Counted from the stretch's first letter, positions 23,200 through 35,422 are shown. The stretch is DNA of 64,000 nt from Brassica napus (GCF_020379485.1 NC_063452.1:12689065-12753064), one strand, 5' to 3'. Made by a program: numbers and translations. Notes: a model not told the origin generated them from the sequence alone.

Positions 23200-26000
23200 A
23201 ACATCCTGTTGCCTAAGGGTACGCATCTAGAGATATCTAATGCATTGTATTCACCCAGCTCTAAGAGAAGCCTATTGAGCTTTAAAGACATTCGAATGAA
23301 TGGTTTTCATATTGAGACTAAGGGCGAAGGAAATAAAGAGTTCCTTCAGATCATAGATATCGGCCAACGCTATAAGAAAGTCCTAGACTCTATACATGCG
23401 CTCTCTACTGGCCTTTTACTATGCTAATGTCGGAATGATAGAGACCAATGCTGGTGAGTTCACGTCCCAGGCGTTTAATGATTACTGTATGTCCATGGGG
23501 GTAAGTGTGGAACACTCCGTGGCACATGTACATACACAGAACGGCTTGGCCGAATCATTCATAAAATGAATTCAGGTAATAGCTAGACCATTGCTTATGA
23601 GGTCTAAGCTTCCGGCCACAGCTTGGGGACACGCAGTCTTGCACGCGGCCGAACTGATTCGTATCAGACCGTCTAGTGAACATAAATATTCTCCATCACA
23701 ATTGCTTACGGGTCATGAGCCAGACATATCACATCTTAAGACATTTGGTTGTACCGTCTATGTACCAATTGCTCCACCACAGAGAACAAAGATGAGACCT
23801 CAAAGGAGGATTGAGATATATGTTGGATATGATTCCCCCACGATTATAAAATACCTTGAGCCAACTACGGGTGATTTATTTAAGGCCAGGTATGCGGATT
23901 GTCACTTTGATGAATCCGAACATCCAACATTAGGGGGAGATAGCAATAAGCTGGTAAAAAAAAAAGATTACGTGGAATTAAACATCTTTATCTTGTCAAG
24001 ATCCTCGGACTCATGAATGTGATTTAGAAGTCCAAAAGATTATACATTTACAAAAGCTAGCTAATCAATTGCCAGATTCCTTTGCTGACCCGAATAGAGT
24101 GACTAAGTCATATATACCAGCTGCTAATGCACCAATCAGAATTGATGTTCAAGAAGGACACAATCAAGTTGCTACAGAGTCTAGACAACGTTTGAAACGT
24201 GGTAGACCAATAGGTTCCAAAGATAAGAACCCTCGGAAAACGAAGAAATGTGCAGATAATGAAACTGAGGTTGTTGAAACCCTAGACACGACCGCGGCCG
24301 TTCCTAAATCCCGGGACTTAACCGCGGCCGATCCCAAAACCCTAATAGCGATCGCGGTCGATCATGAATGCTTAGATGCGGCTGGCCCTGATGTATCTAA
24401 TACTGATTCTTGGGACGCCAAGATTCAAGGTACGGAAGGTCCTGATAATAATGAGATCTCAATAAACTATGTCTTGTCTGGGATACAATGGAACAGAAAG
24501 AATGTCGACATTGATGATATATTTGCATACAAGGTAGCACTTGAACTTATGGATTTGAATGAGGATCATGAACCCACGTCTATTTATGAGTGCACTCAAC
24601 GATCAGATTGGATCAAATGGAAAGAAGCTATAAACGTGGAGTTAAACTCTTTAAATAAGAGAGATGTCTTTGGACCAATAGTCCGGACACCATATGATGT
24701 TAAAACAGTCGGCTATAAGTGGGTCTTTGTGAGGAAAAAAAATGAACACGGTAAGGTCGTGAGATATAAAGCACGGCTTGTTGCACAAGGATTCTCACAG
24801 AGACCAGGAATCGATTATGAGGAGACATACTCCCCTGTGGTGGATGCTACTACTTTTAGATTCCTGATAAGTCTGGCTATAAGAGAGAAAAATTAGACTT
24901 GCGGTTAATGGATGTAGTAAGTGCATACTTATATGGTCCACTGGATAATGAGATTTATATGAAATTCCCAGAGGGTATTGAATTGAAAAACAAAGAGAGT
25001 TCTCGAGAACAACAATGTATAAGGTTGAATAAATCTCTTTATGGACTGAAACAATCAGGTCGAATGTGGTACAATAGACTAGTGAGTACCTAGTAAAAGA
25101 GAGCTATAAGAACGACCCGATCAGTCCATGCATTTTCATAAAGAAATTTGAAAATAAAGGATTTGTGATCATAGCGGTGTATGTTGATGATCTGAATATC
25201 CTAGGAACCTCTGGAGAGATTTTCCAAACAGTTGAATATCTTAAGAAAGAATTCGAAATGAAAGATCTAGGAAAAACGAAATTCTGTTTGGGATTACAAC
25301 TTGAGTACATTAAAGATGGAATCCTTGTGCATCAAATGGCATATACAAAAAAGTACTCAAGAGATTCAACATGGCCGACTCACACCCTTTATCCAGCCCC
25401 ATGGCCGTGAGGTCCCTCGGCCTGGACACTGATCTGTTCCGTCCTCAGATGGACGATAAAGATGTTTTTGGTCCTGAAGTGCCATATCTCAGTGCCATAG
25501 GAGCTTTGATGTATCAGGCTAGTCACACGACCAGATGTATGTTTTGCCGTGAATCTATTGTCTAGATTAAGCTCCTGTCCAACCCAAAGGCACTGGAACG
25601 GGATTAAACATGTTCTTCGTTACCTGCAAGGAACGAAAGATTTGGGTTTATTTTATACTAACCAAAACAAAGAAGGTTTAGTTGATTTTGCTGATGCAGG
25701 TTATCTTTCGGATCCACACAATGCTCGATCACAGACAGACTATGTTTTCACACATGGTGGAACGGCCATATCATGGCGTTCCATGAAGCAGGCGATCGCG
25801 GCCACATCTTCAAACCATCCGGAGATCTTGACTGTTCATGAGGCCAGCCGCGAGTTGTTCAGAACAGGGGGAGTAATACGTGTTATACTCTTTTTCCTTC
25901 ACCATGGTTTTGTTCCACTGGGTTTTCCTGGTAAGGTTTTAATGAGGCAACATCTAAAGTGTATTACAATCCATGTATGGTTATGGCATCCAAGGGGGAG
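23200..26000 (+). pseudogene. Copia-C pol remnant (integrase, RT, RNase H), decayed
   Basis: Only pieces remain. 23209-23427 reads like the region after protease (LEISNALYSPSSKRSLLS). 23440-23580 has a damaged integrase-core end. 23591-24016 is the integrase C-terminal part (TFGCTVYVPIAPPQRTKM). 24069-25100 holds the start of RT (YKWVFVRKKNEHGKVVRYKA, LYGLKQSGRMWYNRL), 25165-25410 includes YVDD, and 25549-25890 is RNase H-like. The protease motif and most of the GAG-pre-integrase domain are missing, so an internal deletion lies between 23042 and 23440. Several frameshifts and stops separate the pieces. Confidence 0.87.
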
Positions 26001-26249
26001 TGTTATAAATCATATTGTGGATGTCCATAACCGGCCCAATGCTAGATAGAGGGAGAGTCGACCTTGAGGAGAGAGAGAGAGAATCGGCATCTTGCATTTT
26101 CTTTATTAGATTATGATTTGTACTCTTTCCATATTTGTATTTCTTTTCTTTAGTTTTTTCATTATTCTATGACGGTATAATTTCCTATATATAAAGGGTT
26201 ACTTATGTTTGTGAATAATAGAGAAACATAGAATTCTAGTTTCATAACA
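26001..26249 (+). repeat. Copia-C 3' LTR
   Basis: 249-bp partner of the 5' LTR, directly downstream of the polypurine tract and followed by the AAAAG duplication. Confidence 0.9.
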
Positions 26250-26254
26250 AAAAG

Positions 26255-27471
26255 AGATTAGTTCCCAGATTATTGGTTTTTAAAGACTTTCGGTCCCTAT
26301 GATAATGTGTGCAATGACGCAGAACTCATGATGAAAGGAGAAATTTCAAAAGAGATTATATTCTCTTTTTCTTTTTTAACATCACGAAACTGTGTTATCA
26401 AATTTCAAGAAACTACGACAACCATCATGTTTCTTAGTCAACCTTGACGTTTAAACAAAATAAATAGAAAAATGGATCATTTTCTTATATGGTCCTCTAG
26501 AGAGCCAAAAAAAATATAATATAGATCCTTGTATTTTGTTTTTTAATTTAACATTTTTTCTATTTAAATAGAAATCATAAAATTATTATAAATATTGTGA
26601 AAATTATTGACTAATAATCACTTACAAACACTATTTTCAAGGGGGAAAAGGCATCAGCATTAAAAATGTTAAACTCAAAGAAAACAGGTTTAAAATACAA
26701 AAATTTAAAAGAAAAGAAAAGTTATTAATTCAGAACCAAGTATTTTTGGCCTAATGGTAAGAGTTCACAGCTGTGAGTACTGTCATAGGTTTTATTTTCC
26801 TTGGCCACTCGGAGCACTTTAAGTGGTAAGAAAACGTAGATTATGTGGATTCATGGTGATTAGTTTTTGGGCGTAGAAAATCTTCGTGAGGGATCAGATG
26901 GTTTGACTATTGAGAGCGCTCAATTGTCGTAACAGGCCGAGCGAAACACTCTTCTCGCATTATTAGCGAGTTATTAACCACTCATCACTTCCCTTTTAAC
27001 TTGCCTGAAGGATCATGCTTTAAAACTAATTCAACGCTAATCCTTTTATACCCAACTAATCATTCCCTCATTTCCCCCAACTAGTTGATGTGGGACAACT
27101 CTCAATTTCTTTCTTTCTTTATCAAACTAATTTCCTGATGTGGGACAACTTTCAATTTTTTTTTTGAACGAATGTGAAATTATATTCAAACAAGACTTTT
27201 GTTACATCTATTGCTTCGTTTTTGAGAAATTTTCTATAGCTTAAAGAATGTAAAAGGAATCTAAGAAAGGATGAAATAAATGCTCTAAGTGTTCATCCTC
27301 GAAGCAAACCACCTTGACTATAAAACTGTCTTTTGAACCACTGTGTAGTTTTTCTGATTACAAAAAACTGTCTTTTGGGTACATGTTTTGACTATATACT
27401 TTCTCTTACACTTGTGTCATGGAATTTGCAGCTAGGAGAGCTGACACTTCCTTTCCCTGCTGAATAGCTGC
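26255..27471. other. AT-rich intergenic region with a possible SINE-like segment
   Basis: This is the pre-insertion upstream flank of TNL-B, now displaced by Copia-C. No open gene is visible. At about 26747-26765 the sequence TGGCCTAATGGTAAGAG resembles a tRNA A box, and GGTTTTATTTTCC about 30 bases on weakly resembles a B box, as in plant tRNA-derived SINEs. The motif GATGTGGGACAAC occurs twice, near 27087 and 27138. The SINE reading is tentative. Confidence 0.45.
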
Positions 27472-27807
27472 TAAGGGCATTGGTATTGGTGGGACTCAAC
27501 CCACGGGCCCTTAGCATTTTTTATTAAGTTTATATGTTAAGGTACCTAAGCTAAGAACATTGAAAAATTTGGTAGATTATTAGTGGGACTTTTCTGATCC
27601 CTTAGGTTATTATTTAATTAATTTATTATTTTAATAATGAATAACATATAAAAAGAAGTTTTAAATAAAATATATAAAAGAGAAGTTTAACATTAAAATT
27701 GAAATCTTAAGAAAATTACAAAGTTGAAAAAAAAAATATCAAACATCATAATAAAAAAAAACACACACACACAAACATTTATTCCAATACAAATAGGAAC
27801 TTATAAA

Positions 27808-29079
27808 TTATATGTTATGTGTAAGATGTCCAAATTTAGCCCAAATATTTTCAATCAAATCATATTTTAAATGTTCATGGACTTGTCTATTACGAACGCT
27901 TATTCGACGATTAATTGTACTCACGATAGGTGAAGGCATATTGACGGAAAATGTAGCAACCTCCTCTCTTTCTTCAAATTCATGAACGTTGTCCTCAGTT
28001 CCTGATGATCGTTCATCTTCGACAATCATATTATAGAGTATGATACATGCTCTCATAATATTTCATATTTTTTCTTTATCCCAAATATTAGATGAATTTC
28101 TAACAACGGCAAACCTAGCTTGTAGGACTCCGAAGGCACGCTCGACATCTTTTCGCACAGCTTCTTGGGTTTGAGCAAATAATGAATGCTTCTGACCTTG
28201 TGGTAGTCGAATAGATTGAATAAAAGTAGCCCATTTTGGATAAATACCATCCGTGAGATAATATGCCAAATAGTATGGATTACCATTAACATAGAAGTTA
28301 ACTTGTGGCGCTATTCCGTTAATAATGTCATCAAAAACGGGTGATCGATCGAGAATATTAAGATCGTTCATAGTACCTGGAGCTCCAAAAAACGCATGTC
28401 ATATCCAGAGGTCATATGAAGCTACCGCCTCCAAGACAATCTTTGGTTTTCCGGTTCCTCGTGAATACATTCCTTTCCAAGCTGTGGGGCAATTCTTCCA
28501 CTCCCAATGCATACAGTCGATGCTTCCAATCATCCCTGGAAACCCACGTTGTTCTCCAATATATAGTAGTCTTTGCAGATCCTCCGGTGTGGGACGTCTT
28601 AGGTATTCATCGCCAAACAAGTTGATTATTCCCGCGGAAAAATTGTGCAAACATTTTCGAGCTGTTGTTTCACCAATTCGGACATATTCGTCAACTGTGT
28701 CAGACCCACCACCATACGCCAATTGACAAATTGATGCGGTAGATTTTTGGAGCGGAGTTAGACTCGACCGTCCGGTTGCATCTACTTTGGGTTGAAAATA
28801 CTCAACTTCTGTAGAGAGACGATGCACAATACGCAAGAATAATGCCTTGTTCATTCGAAACCGTCGCTGGAATACATTGTGTGGGTATGTTGGAGTTTCG
28901 CTAAAATAATCATTCCAGAGCTTCTAATGGCCTTCCTCCCGGTGTCTCTCGATAAAAACTCGTGTTTTCCGCTCTTTTGGTTTTGGATTGAAATCAAATT
29001 CTTCAAATAAATCTTCAAATACGTCATCTAATTCATCATCATCATCTTTGTGGTAATGATAATGGGAAGAAGAAGCCAT
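27808..29079 (-). pseudogene. Harbinger transposase (DDE_Tnp_4), three in-frame stops
   Basis: ATG 29079 (MASSSHYHYHKDDDDE); one reading frame is kept to 27808, about 420 codons, the usual family length. It is interrupted by stops near 28926, 28399 and 28060. An acidic N-terminus is followed by a helix-turn-helix-like stretch (LQKSTASICQLAYG, IGETTARKC) and the catalytic core: first Asp in IGSIDCMHWEWKNCP, second in APGTMNDLNIL, and Glu in KDVERAFGVLQARF. It cuts the element ends together with the Myb-like partner. All three acidic residues are kept, so the stops seem to be recent decay. Confidence 0.92.
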
Positions 29080-29380
29080 AGACAATTTTTACAACAGAAA
29101 AAAAATGTTTAGAAATTTAGAGAAGATGAGACTTTCCACATTTGTAATGAGAGAAGAAGTTTCAATACTTATATGATAAAGAAGAAGTCTCTACGAATCC
29201 TCCCGTGAATGAATATTGATATAAACTCTTTAGTACATCTTGTGACTTATTGGTAAAAAGCAAAATAAACATGTGGCTTTGGATCATGTAACTTATTTTT
29301 ACAAAGAAACCCAACTTGTGACTTATGGTTATAAATGAAATAAACATGTGTATAAACAATCTAACTTATGACTTATGTTA

Positions 29381-29480
29381 CAAATAAGATCATGTGACTT
29401 ATGGTCAACCATTCTATTTGGTTACGAGCACAAATAAGATCATGTGACTTATGGTCAACCATTCTATTTGGTTACGAGCA
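29381..29480. repeat. Two exact 50-bp tandem copies inside the Harbinger element
   Basis: The unit beginning CAAATAAGATCATGTGACTT occurs twice without change at 29381-29430 and 29431-29480. A shorter repeated CGGTTACATCCGAGAAA follows twice at about 29510-29560. These lie in the spacer between the transposase and the GRF gene. Confidence 0.9.
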
Positions 29481-29671
29481 CAAATAAAAGAGTACAAAAC
29501 CATATCGGTTACATCCGAGAAAAGAAAAAACAAAACCATGTCGGTTACATCCGAGAAAATACATCGATTACATAGTTAAAATTATCCAAACATAACCACC
29601 AAGCCTATTACAACAACAAGAACAACTATGCCTATTACAAAGCACTCAAACCCATAACTAAAAGAAGATTT

Positions 29672-30192
29672 CTACTTAGCCATATCACCCACAATCTTCT
29701 CTAGGTTTCTTATCTTCTGCTATGTGTCATAGTCAGTCAAAAGGGTTAGGCTTTCTACCTTTTCACCCAGCTGAAGCATGTGTATATCTCTGGCTCTCAT
29801 CTCCTCCATCAGCGCCTCATCCCACCATTTGTAGATATGGCATTCGCCGTCGTCTTTCTTCGCACAAGTGTAATATCTTCTCCCTGTTTCACATACGCAA
29901 GACTAGCTAAGCACATACACAAAGTAGCACATAAGCAAGTCAGTAACTAACTAGCACATACCTTGATAGTGTTAGACGTTGCAAGCAGTGGCTTAGCACC
30001 ACAATAGCAAACCTGCGGGAAACCAAAGTCAACCTCCGGTTGCGGTGGGTAGTGAACTTGTGAACTACATTCCAAGCTTAACTCAGCTTGGTCACGTCGT
30101 ATGAGATCATCCGTCTCGCTGTAGTCAATGTCGTCATTGTTTCCAAATAAATCCTCGTCATCTGATGGCTGCGTATAGCTGTAATGTCCCAT
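29672..30192 (-). pseudogene. GRF-type zinc-finger protein (At4g04775-like), inside the Harbinger element
   Basis: Exon 1 29962-30192 starts MGHYSYTQPSDDED, has an acidic stretch and ends with CYCGAKPLLATSNTIK before a GT donor. Exon 2, after an AG acceptor, 29672-29883, reads RRYYTCAKKDDGEC, YKWWDEALMEEMRARD and then a coiled-coil-like tail. CxCG followed by RRYYxC and a final Cys-x2-YKW is the GRF zinc-finger pattern, a putative nucleic-acid-binding module. The exon junction as drawn leaves the two parts out of phase by one base, and a TAG stands near 29716, so this copy is damaged or spliced differently. Such proteins are abundant in Brassicaceae and often transposon-linked, which I recall but cannot check here. 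Confidence 0.75.
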
Positions 30193-30402
30193 AGTTACTT
30201 AACCTGCATACATTGTCGAAATTTAAATTAGATACACATAGAGCTATAAAGTTAGAAACATAGAGCAAACACATTAAAAGAAAATGATTCATTTATAAGA
30301 ACCCATTTAAGGAAACCGGAACTACATAGAGCAAAACCAAACAAGAACATAGAGCATACAGAAAATTAAAGACATAAAGAGACATCTTCTTCATAAATTT
30401 TT

Positions 30403-31308
30403 TCAGAATAACTCGGCTAGGAGCTTATTCTTCACAACATCTTCCGCCTCACTGAATGGTTGAGTCTTGCCAAGGAGCGTGTCTAGTATTGCTAGCCTCG
30501 ACAGTCTCTCCTTCCTCACTAAATCGTCCTTCTTCATTTCCCAAATGGTCGCAATCTCAGCCACGGACTTCCCTTTACCCGTATTTCTTTTAGCCTTAGC
30601 AGCCTTGACACCTTCGGGCCTGCTCTCAACATCAACGAAGCCTTCGTTGGTAGAAGTTTGAGAATTTATCTCCACATTCTTCCTCTTCGAAACGCCACCC
30701 GCCGTGGGTGTGGTAAGGCTGAGCCACTTCTGTTCATACCTCAACACACACCAAGCATGTTCAAGTGTGAACTTGTGCTCTTGATCAGAGAAGAAACTGT
30801 CATGCGCCTTCTTCAGAACGTCAGTGTCAGTCTCACCACTTCTCATTTGTCGCTCTGCTGCCGAGTATGCGGCACAGAACTTGTTAACATCCTCATTGAT
30901 TCTGTGCCACCTCTTCTTGCAACAACCGTGTTCTCTCACACCATCCTCTCTTCCATGAGGACTTGATACATAATAAGCAGAAACCCGTTTCCACAAGGCC
31001 CCCGACCTCTACTCATTTGCAACAATAGCATCCTTGGAAGTGTTAAGCCACGCACTGATCAGCACCTCGTCATCTGCTGGATTCCATTTGCGTCTTACAA
31101 CACGGGCTGCTGGTGTCTTTACTGGTGTCTCCACTAGTGCGTCTTGAGATTGTTGTGAACTGAAAGCCGGAAAAGTCTGTGATTCTCCAAAGTTAACACT
31201 AGAATGAAAACTTTCATAAGGAAAGTTTTCATGGAAAACGCTACCTTGTTGACTGTGAAGCAGTCCTACGTAGCTAGAGGACTGGCTACGAAGATTGCTT
31301 GGATCCAT
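30403..31308 (-). pseudogene. Harbinger Myb/SANT-like accessory protein, one in-frame stop
   Basis: ATG 31308 (MDPSNLRSQSSSYVGLL); about 300 codons in one frame to 30403, broken only by a TAG near 31010 between AIVANE and LWKRVSAYY. The N-terminus is Ser/Gln-rich. A Myb/SANT-like trihelix follows (RRKWNPADDEVLISAWLN, then CCKKRWHRINEDVNKF). The C-terminal part (RPEGVKAAKAKRNTGKGKS) matches the NAM-associated C-terminal domain of plant Harbinger ORF1 proteins. In this superfamily the protein binds DNA and helps import the transposase into the nucleus. Database entries of this family are sometimes misnamed glutathione S-transferase T3-like; nothing here resembles a GST. Confidence 0.9.
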
Positions 31309-32651
31309 AACAGTAAGAAAATATAAGAGATTTCTTGGAGAAAGACTAATGAGATGATAGAAGAGAGAAAAGGTAAGATATTTAAATAGGAGGAAGTGAA
31401 GAATAAAAGTACATCACCGCCTTAATAGCAAACTCCGAACAAGAAATCTCAAATCCCATGTTGTTACACAACTAAAAAACTATCAAATTTCTTTTTAAAC
31501 ATCAGTGGCTTAAATATATATCTAGCATTTAATATAAACATTAATCTATAAACTACAAACTATGGAAAATGCAAAGTCTCATGAAGAAAGCTAATGAAGA
31601 CAAATGACATGAGATATTTAAATCTATACGAATCAAACTCTAAACTATTAGTCTATACGAATCAAATCTATACGATTACTGAGGGCCAATTTGCATATAG
31701 AATATGACAGTATACCGTCTTGACTTAAACTATGAACTCTTTCTACAAAAAAAAGTCAAAAGGTATAACCAGAAAGAGTTATCAAAGACATTCACGTACA
31801 CAACAAAGAAATTTTATAACCAGAAAGAGTTATCAAATCTATACTAAACAATCAAACATAGAAATTTGAACCGAACAAGGATGTTTTTTTACCAACTAAA
31901 TAATCATACAATCAAAACGAAACAATCACACAAGCTACAACGAAACAATCATACAATCGAACCATAGAAAGCTTTTGAAATCTATACGAACTATCATAAA
32001 TGGCCGAACCCTAGAATCTATACAATTGTTCTCAAACCAATGAATCTATATCTTTTTGCCATCGAATCTATCAAACAACATCGGATAAATACCATTTTAG
32101 TCGTCGAATTTCGAGAAAACCCTAAAAAAAATTTGAAATCAGATCGGACTTGAAAAACAAACCTTGTTTTTTTTTTGTTGCTGGGACGATTCTCAAAGGT
32201 TTTGGAGAGGATTGGTTCTCGTCGTATTGGAACGGAAGCGAACCGATGTGGATTGAGCATTGGAGGAGGATCGGGGGATCAAACGATGCCGGAAGCTGCG
32301 ACCTCGCCAAGGGAGATAAAGAGATCTCCCACTCTAGTGAAAGAGAGAAGACGCAGGGTTGGCTTTCGATTTGAAGAGATGGATTTGGAGATCAAGGCTT
32401 CGCCATCGCCTTCGCCATCGCCATCGAGCTTTTGATTTTTTTTTTGAATTCGATTTCGGAATTCTCGAGGAGAACAACAGCCCAACAACACGGATTCCAT
32501 CGCCCACTCCCGTGCTGCCACGTCGCCTACGGGACGAGCCCGAACAGCCCTTACTAAAGGCCCGTCCCACTCTCTTCTAATTTCTTTTTCATTTATTACC
32601 GATCCATTTAAAACAACGGGACGGGCCTAAGGGCCCCCGATACCGATGCTC
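31309..32651. other. Harbinger non-coding 5' region and right terminal repeat
   Basis: About 1.3 kb upstream of the Myb-like gene: AT-rich to about 32000, then GC-rich with CGCCATCGC repeats near 32395-32430. Overlapping open frames on both strands at 32000-32580 have no recognisable domain and are treated as chance. The last 25 bases are the terminal repeat. Confidence 0.7.
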
Positions 32652-32654
32652 TAA

Positions 32655-34373
32655 GGTCGGAGCTAATGGCACCCTTACCAATGAATCAAGTAAAGCAGAG
32701 GTATGAAAAATGTATTGATAAATACTTTCTTCATTTCTATATGTAAGTAGTTTTAGCAAAAAAATATTTGTTTCGCAATATAAGATGTTCTCAAAGCCCA
32801 AAGAAATAAAACAATTTAAATAAACAACATTCCACTAAAAACTTAAAACCTTGTCGTTAGTTTTCAATTTTTTTATTAATTTTATTACTAACAATAATCT
32901 CTCTCTAATTAAATGTTGCAAACAAAACGTATGTGTGCAATAAATAAATAAATGTTTTTATTGCTGCTTTAGAAAAGGTTAAAGTTTCTTAATACCCGTG
33001 CTTTTAAGCAAAACTATTTACATAACGAAACGGCGGTATTAGACCCAATTTTGGTCCATGTTCCGAATGGGCCGAAGGAAGTGTGGGCCGCGCGACCCAG
33101 AACAAAGAGGAGGCCCATGTCGAACATACGAGCTCGAGGCGGAACATTCTTCCCGATATGATTTAAATAGTTTAAAGACTAAACCGACGATAGATGAACA
33201 AGTCAAAGAAAGGTAACAACACTCCACGAGAAACGGTCTCGACATCCCTAAAAATAAGGAAGCATGTGCTGTATTTGAGGAGCACGTGCAGCAACAAACC
33301 AAGGGGGACAGAGGCAAGATCTTCTATAAAGGGCAGAGACGTAGCTCTGGTAAAGGGGGTCCGGCGGGAGAGAACGAGAGCTCCCATAAGAGAACCTGAG
33401 GAAAAGAGATCTCACGAGCTCAACAAAACACAATTATATTATTCTACTTGTAAAGACAAAGAGAGGGGATCAACGACGTGCTGCTGAGTGCTTTACGGAT
33501 CAAGTACAGCCATGTATTTGATCAGACTAAAGTTCTTCTCTCAAGACACCTCAACGAGAAGACGGGTTGTAGAGACGTTATCCTTACGTCACGATGATAC
33601 GCATCCATGATTGATGAAGGACGAGAGCCCTTCATACTATGTCTGATCTAGTATGTAACCAGCCCGCCCGAGTCCTTAAGGACTCATCAAACATTCATAA
33701 ACGGTACGAGACTGACAAAGCCGATCTCTCGCTCGAGATAGCCAAACCGATATCATGATAATGGCCCGAGCTTGTATTTCATACAATGACATTTATATCT
33801 CACTCAATACCGATGAAACCGACCTCTCATTCGAGATGAACATAATCGAACTACGTTTAGACTTGATCCCTTAACAGGTACGTAGGCAGCTCAACCCCGA
33901 GTTCAGTCACGATCTTTCTCTCCTCCGAGATCTCGATGTTATTCGGCATAAGAATAAAGTCCATTCTTGTCAACTCGAATCCAATTCTATCGTTGTGTTC
34001 TGAGGATATTGTCGTCCACGAAGTTCTTTCTTCCCTAGTTTTATATCTCAAACACTATCAAATACTTAGTGTAGATTTTAGGATCTACCGGAAGGAGTAC
34101 CTTTTCTCATTGGGTTCATGCGTTTATTAATGTGCAAGTTTTGGAGAATGTGAAAAGCGTTTGTAAACTTAACAAGCTCAACTGTAATGTAATCTTATAC
34201 CATTTTTCACTTTCGTCAACTTAACAACTGCCAGATAAATATTTGTTATCTACGTTATTATGCGTATACATTTGTTTGTCTCCAAGATATTTGTTTTATG
34301 GGGTTTGGATTACCATCTTCAAGAGGTATTAACATTGGTACAATATAAGATATACTTTGTTAACTCTTTGCTT
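32655..34373. other. Intergenic region with a degenerate LTR-like segment
   Basis: 32655-33040 is AT-rich. 33040-34050 differs in composition, with a TATAAAGG near 33324, repeated CTCGAGATAGCC/CTCATTCGAGATGAAC phrases, and GGTACGTAGGCAGCTCAACCC near 33877. The last resembles a conserved U5 motif of many plant Gypsy (Tat/Athila-like) LTRs, so this may be a solo or truncated LTR. I could not find its exact ends or a target duplication. 34050-34373 is unassigned host DNA. No gene is supported. Confidence 0.4.
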
Positions 34374-34388
34374 AAAGTCAAACATGTC

Positions 34389-35303
34389 AAGGAGGATGGG
34401 AGAGGCTCTTGGATGTGGCGAAAACTCTTGAAGCTGAGGTCGCTGGTGTATGAGTTTATGAGGTTTGAGGTAAATGATGGAAGAACTGCATTTTTCTGGT
34501 TTGATGATTGGCTGCGTATGGGAAGACTTATAGACATCACGGGTAACGTCGGAACTTGTTATCTGGGTATAGCTCGCAATGCTCGGGTCAATGATGCAGC
34601 TAGACAATCAGAGTGGAGGGTTAGGGGACAGAGAAGCCAACACTATCATGAGCTTCATGCCCGTATACAGGCTGAGCCGGTACCAGATGAAGAACGAGGG
34701 GGAGATGTAGTGCTATGGAAACATTCAGATGACAACTATAAGACATGTTTTTCATCAGCTAAAACATGGGATCAAATTAGAGACCGAAGGCCTGTAGTAT
34801 TCTGGAGTAAGAGTGTTTGGTTCACACAAGGAGTGCCAAGGTTCTCCTTCATTGTTTGGTAGGCTGTGAAAAACATATTATCTACTGGTGACAGGATGAG
34901 AGCTTGGGGGATTCAGCAGGGTTGTGTTCTTTGTGGAGAGAGGGATGAAACTAGAGACCATATCTTCTTCGCCTGTCCCTACCCATTTACGGTATGGGAT
35001 ACTCTTGCGAACAGACTTACATGTAGCAGAACTGATCCAGATTGGATGCATACTGTGCAGTTTGTGAGCAATAACAACCTTCAGCTGCTAGACAAGATCC
35101 TGGTAAAAATGGTCTTTCAAACCTGCATCTATCATGTGTGGAAGGAAAGAAATGACAGGAGACATCAGACTGGCTATCGTACAGTGCAACAAGTCGTTCG
35201 AATCGTCGACAAGGCAGTGAAAAACAGAATCACATCCCTTCGGTATAAGTCTGAGCATAAGTTGGCTGGACTGATGCAGAGATGGTTTGCGGTCACAGGA
35301 TAA
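34389..35303 (+). pseudogene. LINE ORF2 C-terminal fragment with zf-RVT domain
   Basis: The frame reads WMWRKLLKLRSLVYEFMRF, then RTAFFWFDDW, then the segment before the zinc finger (SVWFTQGVPRFSFIVW). A TAG follows at 34861-34863. The same frame resumes with LSTGDRMRAWGIQQGCVLCG and ends in the zf-RVT Cys/His cluster (CVLCGERDETRDHIFFACPY) and a conserved WKERNDRRH motif. The apparent N-terminal part of the upstream frame (34260-34388) is host sequence outside the insertion. The RT and endonuclease domains are absent, so it cannot move by itself. Confidence 0.9.
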
Positions 35304-35422
35304 TACTATGGCAGAAAAAGTTTATACTTTGTAAAGTTTTCTTCTAGAGTTTTGTAGTCTCTTATAAATGGTCATTCTTTACACAGATCAATAAATTTCA
35401 CATTTTATTTAAAAAAAAAAAA
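34389..35422 (+). mobile_element. LINE-A: 5'-truncated L1-type retrotransposon copy
   Basis: A 15-bp direct repeat, AAAGTCAAACATGTC, flanks the insert at 34374-34388 and 35423-35437. The insert ends in a poly(A) run (from about 35411) immediately before the second copy. Only the C-terminal part of ORF2 and a short 3' UTR are present. This is the classic product of target-primed reverse transcription with early termination. Confidence 0.93.

Larger units (their letters stand above)
20278..26249 (+). mobile_element. Copia-C: degenerate plus-strand Ty1/Copia retrotransposon
   Basis: LTRs 20278-20548 (271 bp) and 26001-26249 (249 bp) start TGTTATAAATC and end ACAACA/ATAACA. The polypurine tract CAAGGGGGAG is at 25991-26000. 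The 5-bp target duplication AAAAG is perfect at 20273-20277 and 26250-26254. The left LTR carries an extra 16-bp copy of a CATAACCGGCCC segment that accounts for most of the length difference. The element lies 80 bp upstream of the TNL-B start codon and is transcriptionally divergent from it. Confidence 0.93.
27475..32651 (-). mobile_element. PIF/Harbinger DNA transposon, full length
   Basis: Terminal inverted repeats begin GGGCATTGGTATTGG at 27475 and, read from the other strand, GAGCATCGGTATCGG at 32651. The perfect 3-bp TAA duplication is at 27472-27474 and 32652-32654, the superfamily's preferred target. Inside are three minus-strand genes: DDE transposase, a GRF zinc-finger gene and a Myb/SANT-like gene. 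All carry stops, so this copy is not autonomous as read. Confidence 0.93.

Noticed and set aside
32000..32580. Overlapping open frames on both strands in the Harbinger right end
   Set aside because: No known domain, Arg/Ser-rich composition from CGCCATCGC repeats, and location next to the terminal repeat.
34260..34388. N-terminal extension of the LINE-A fragment
   Set aside because: It lies upstream of the target duplication, so it is host DNA fused in frame by chance.
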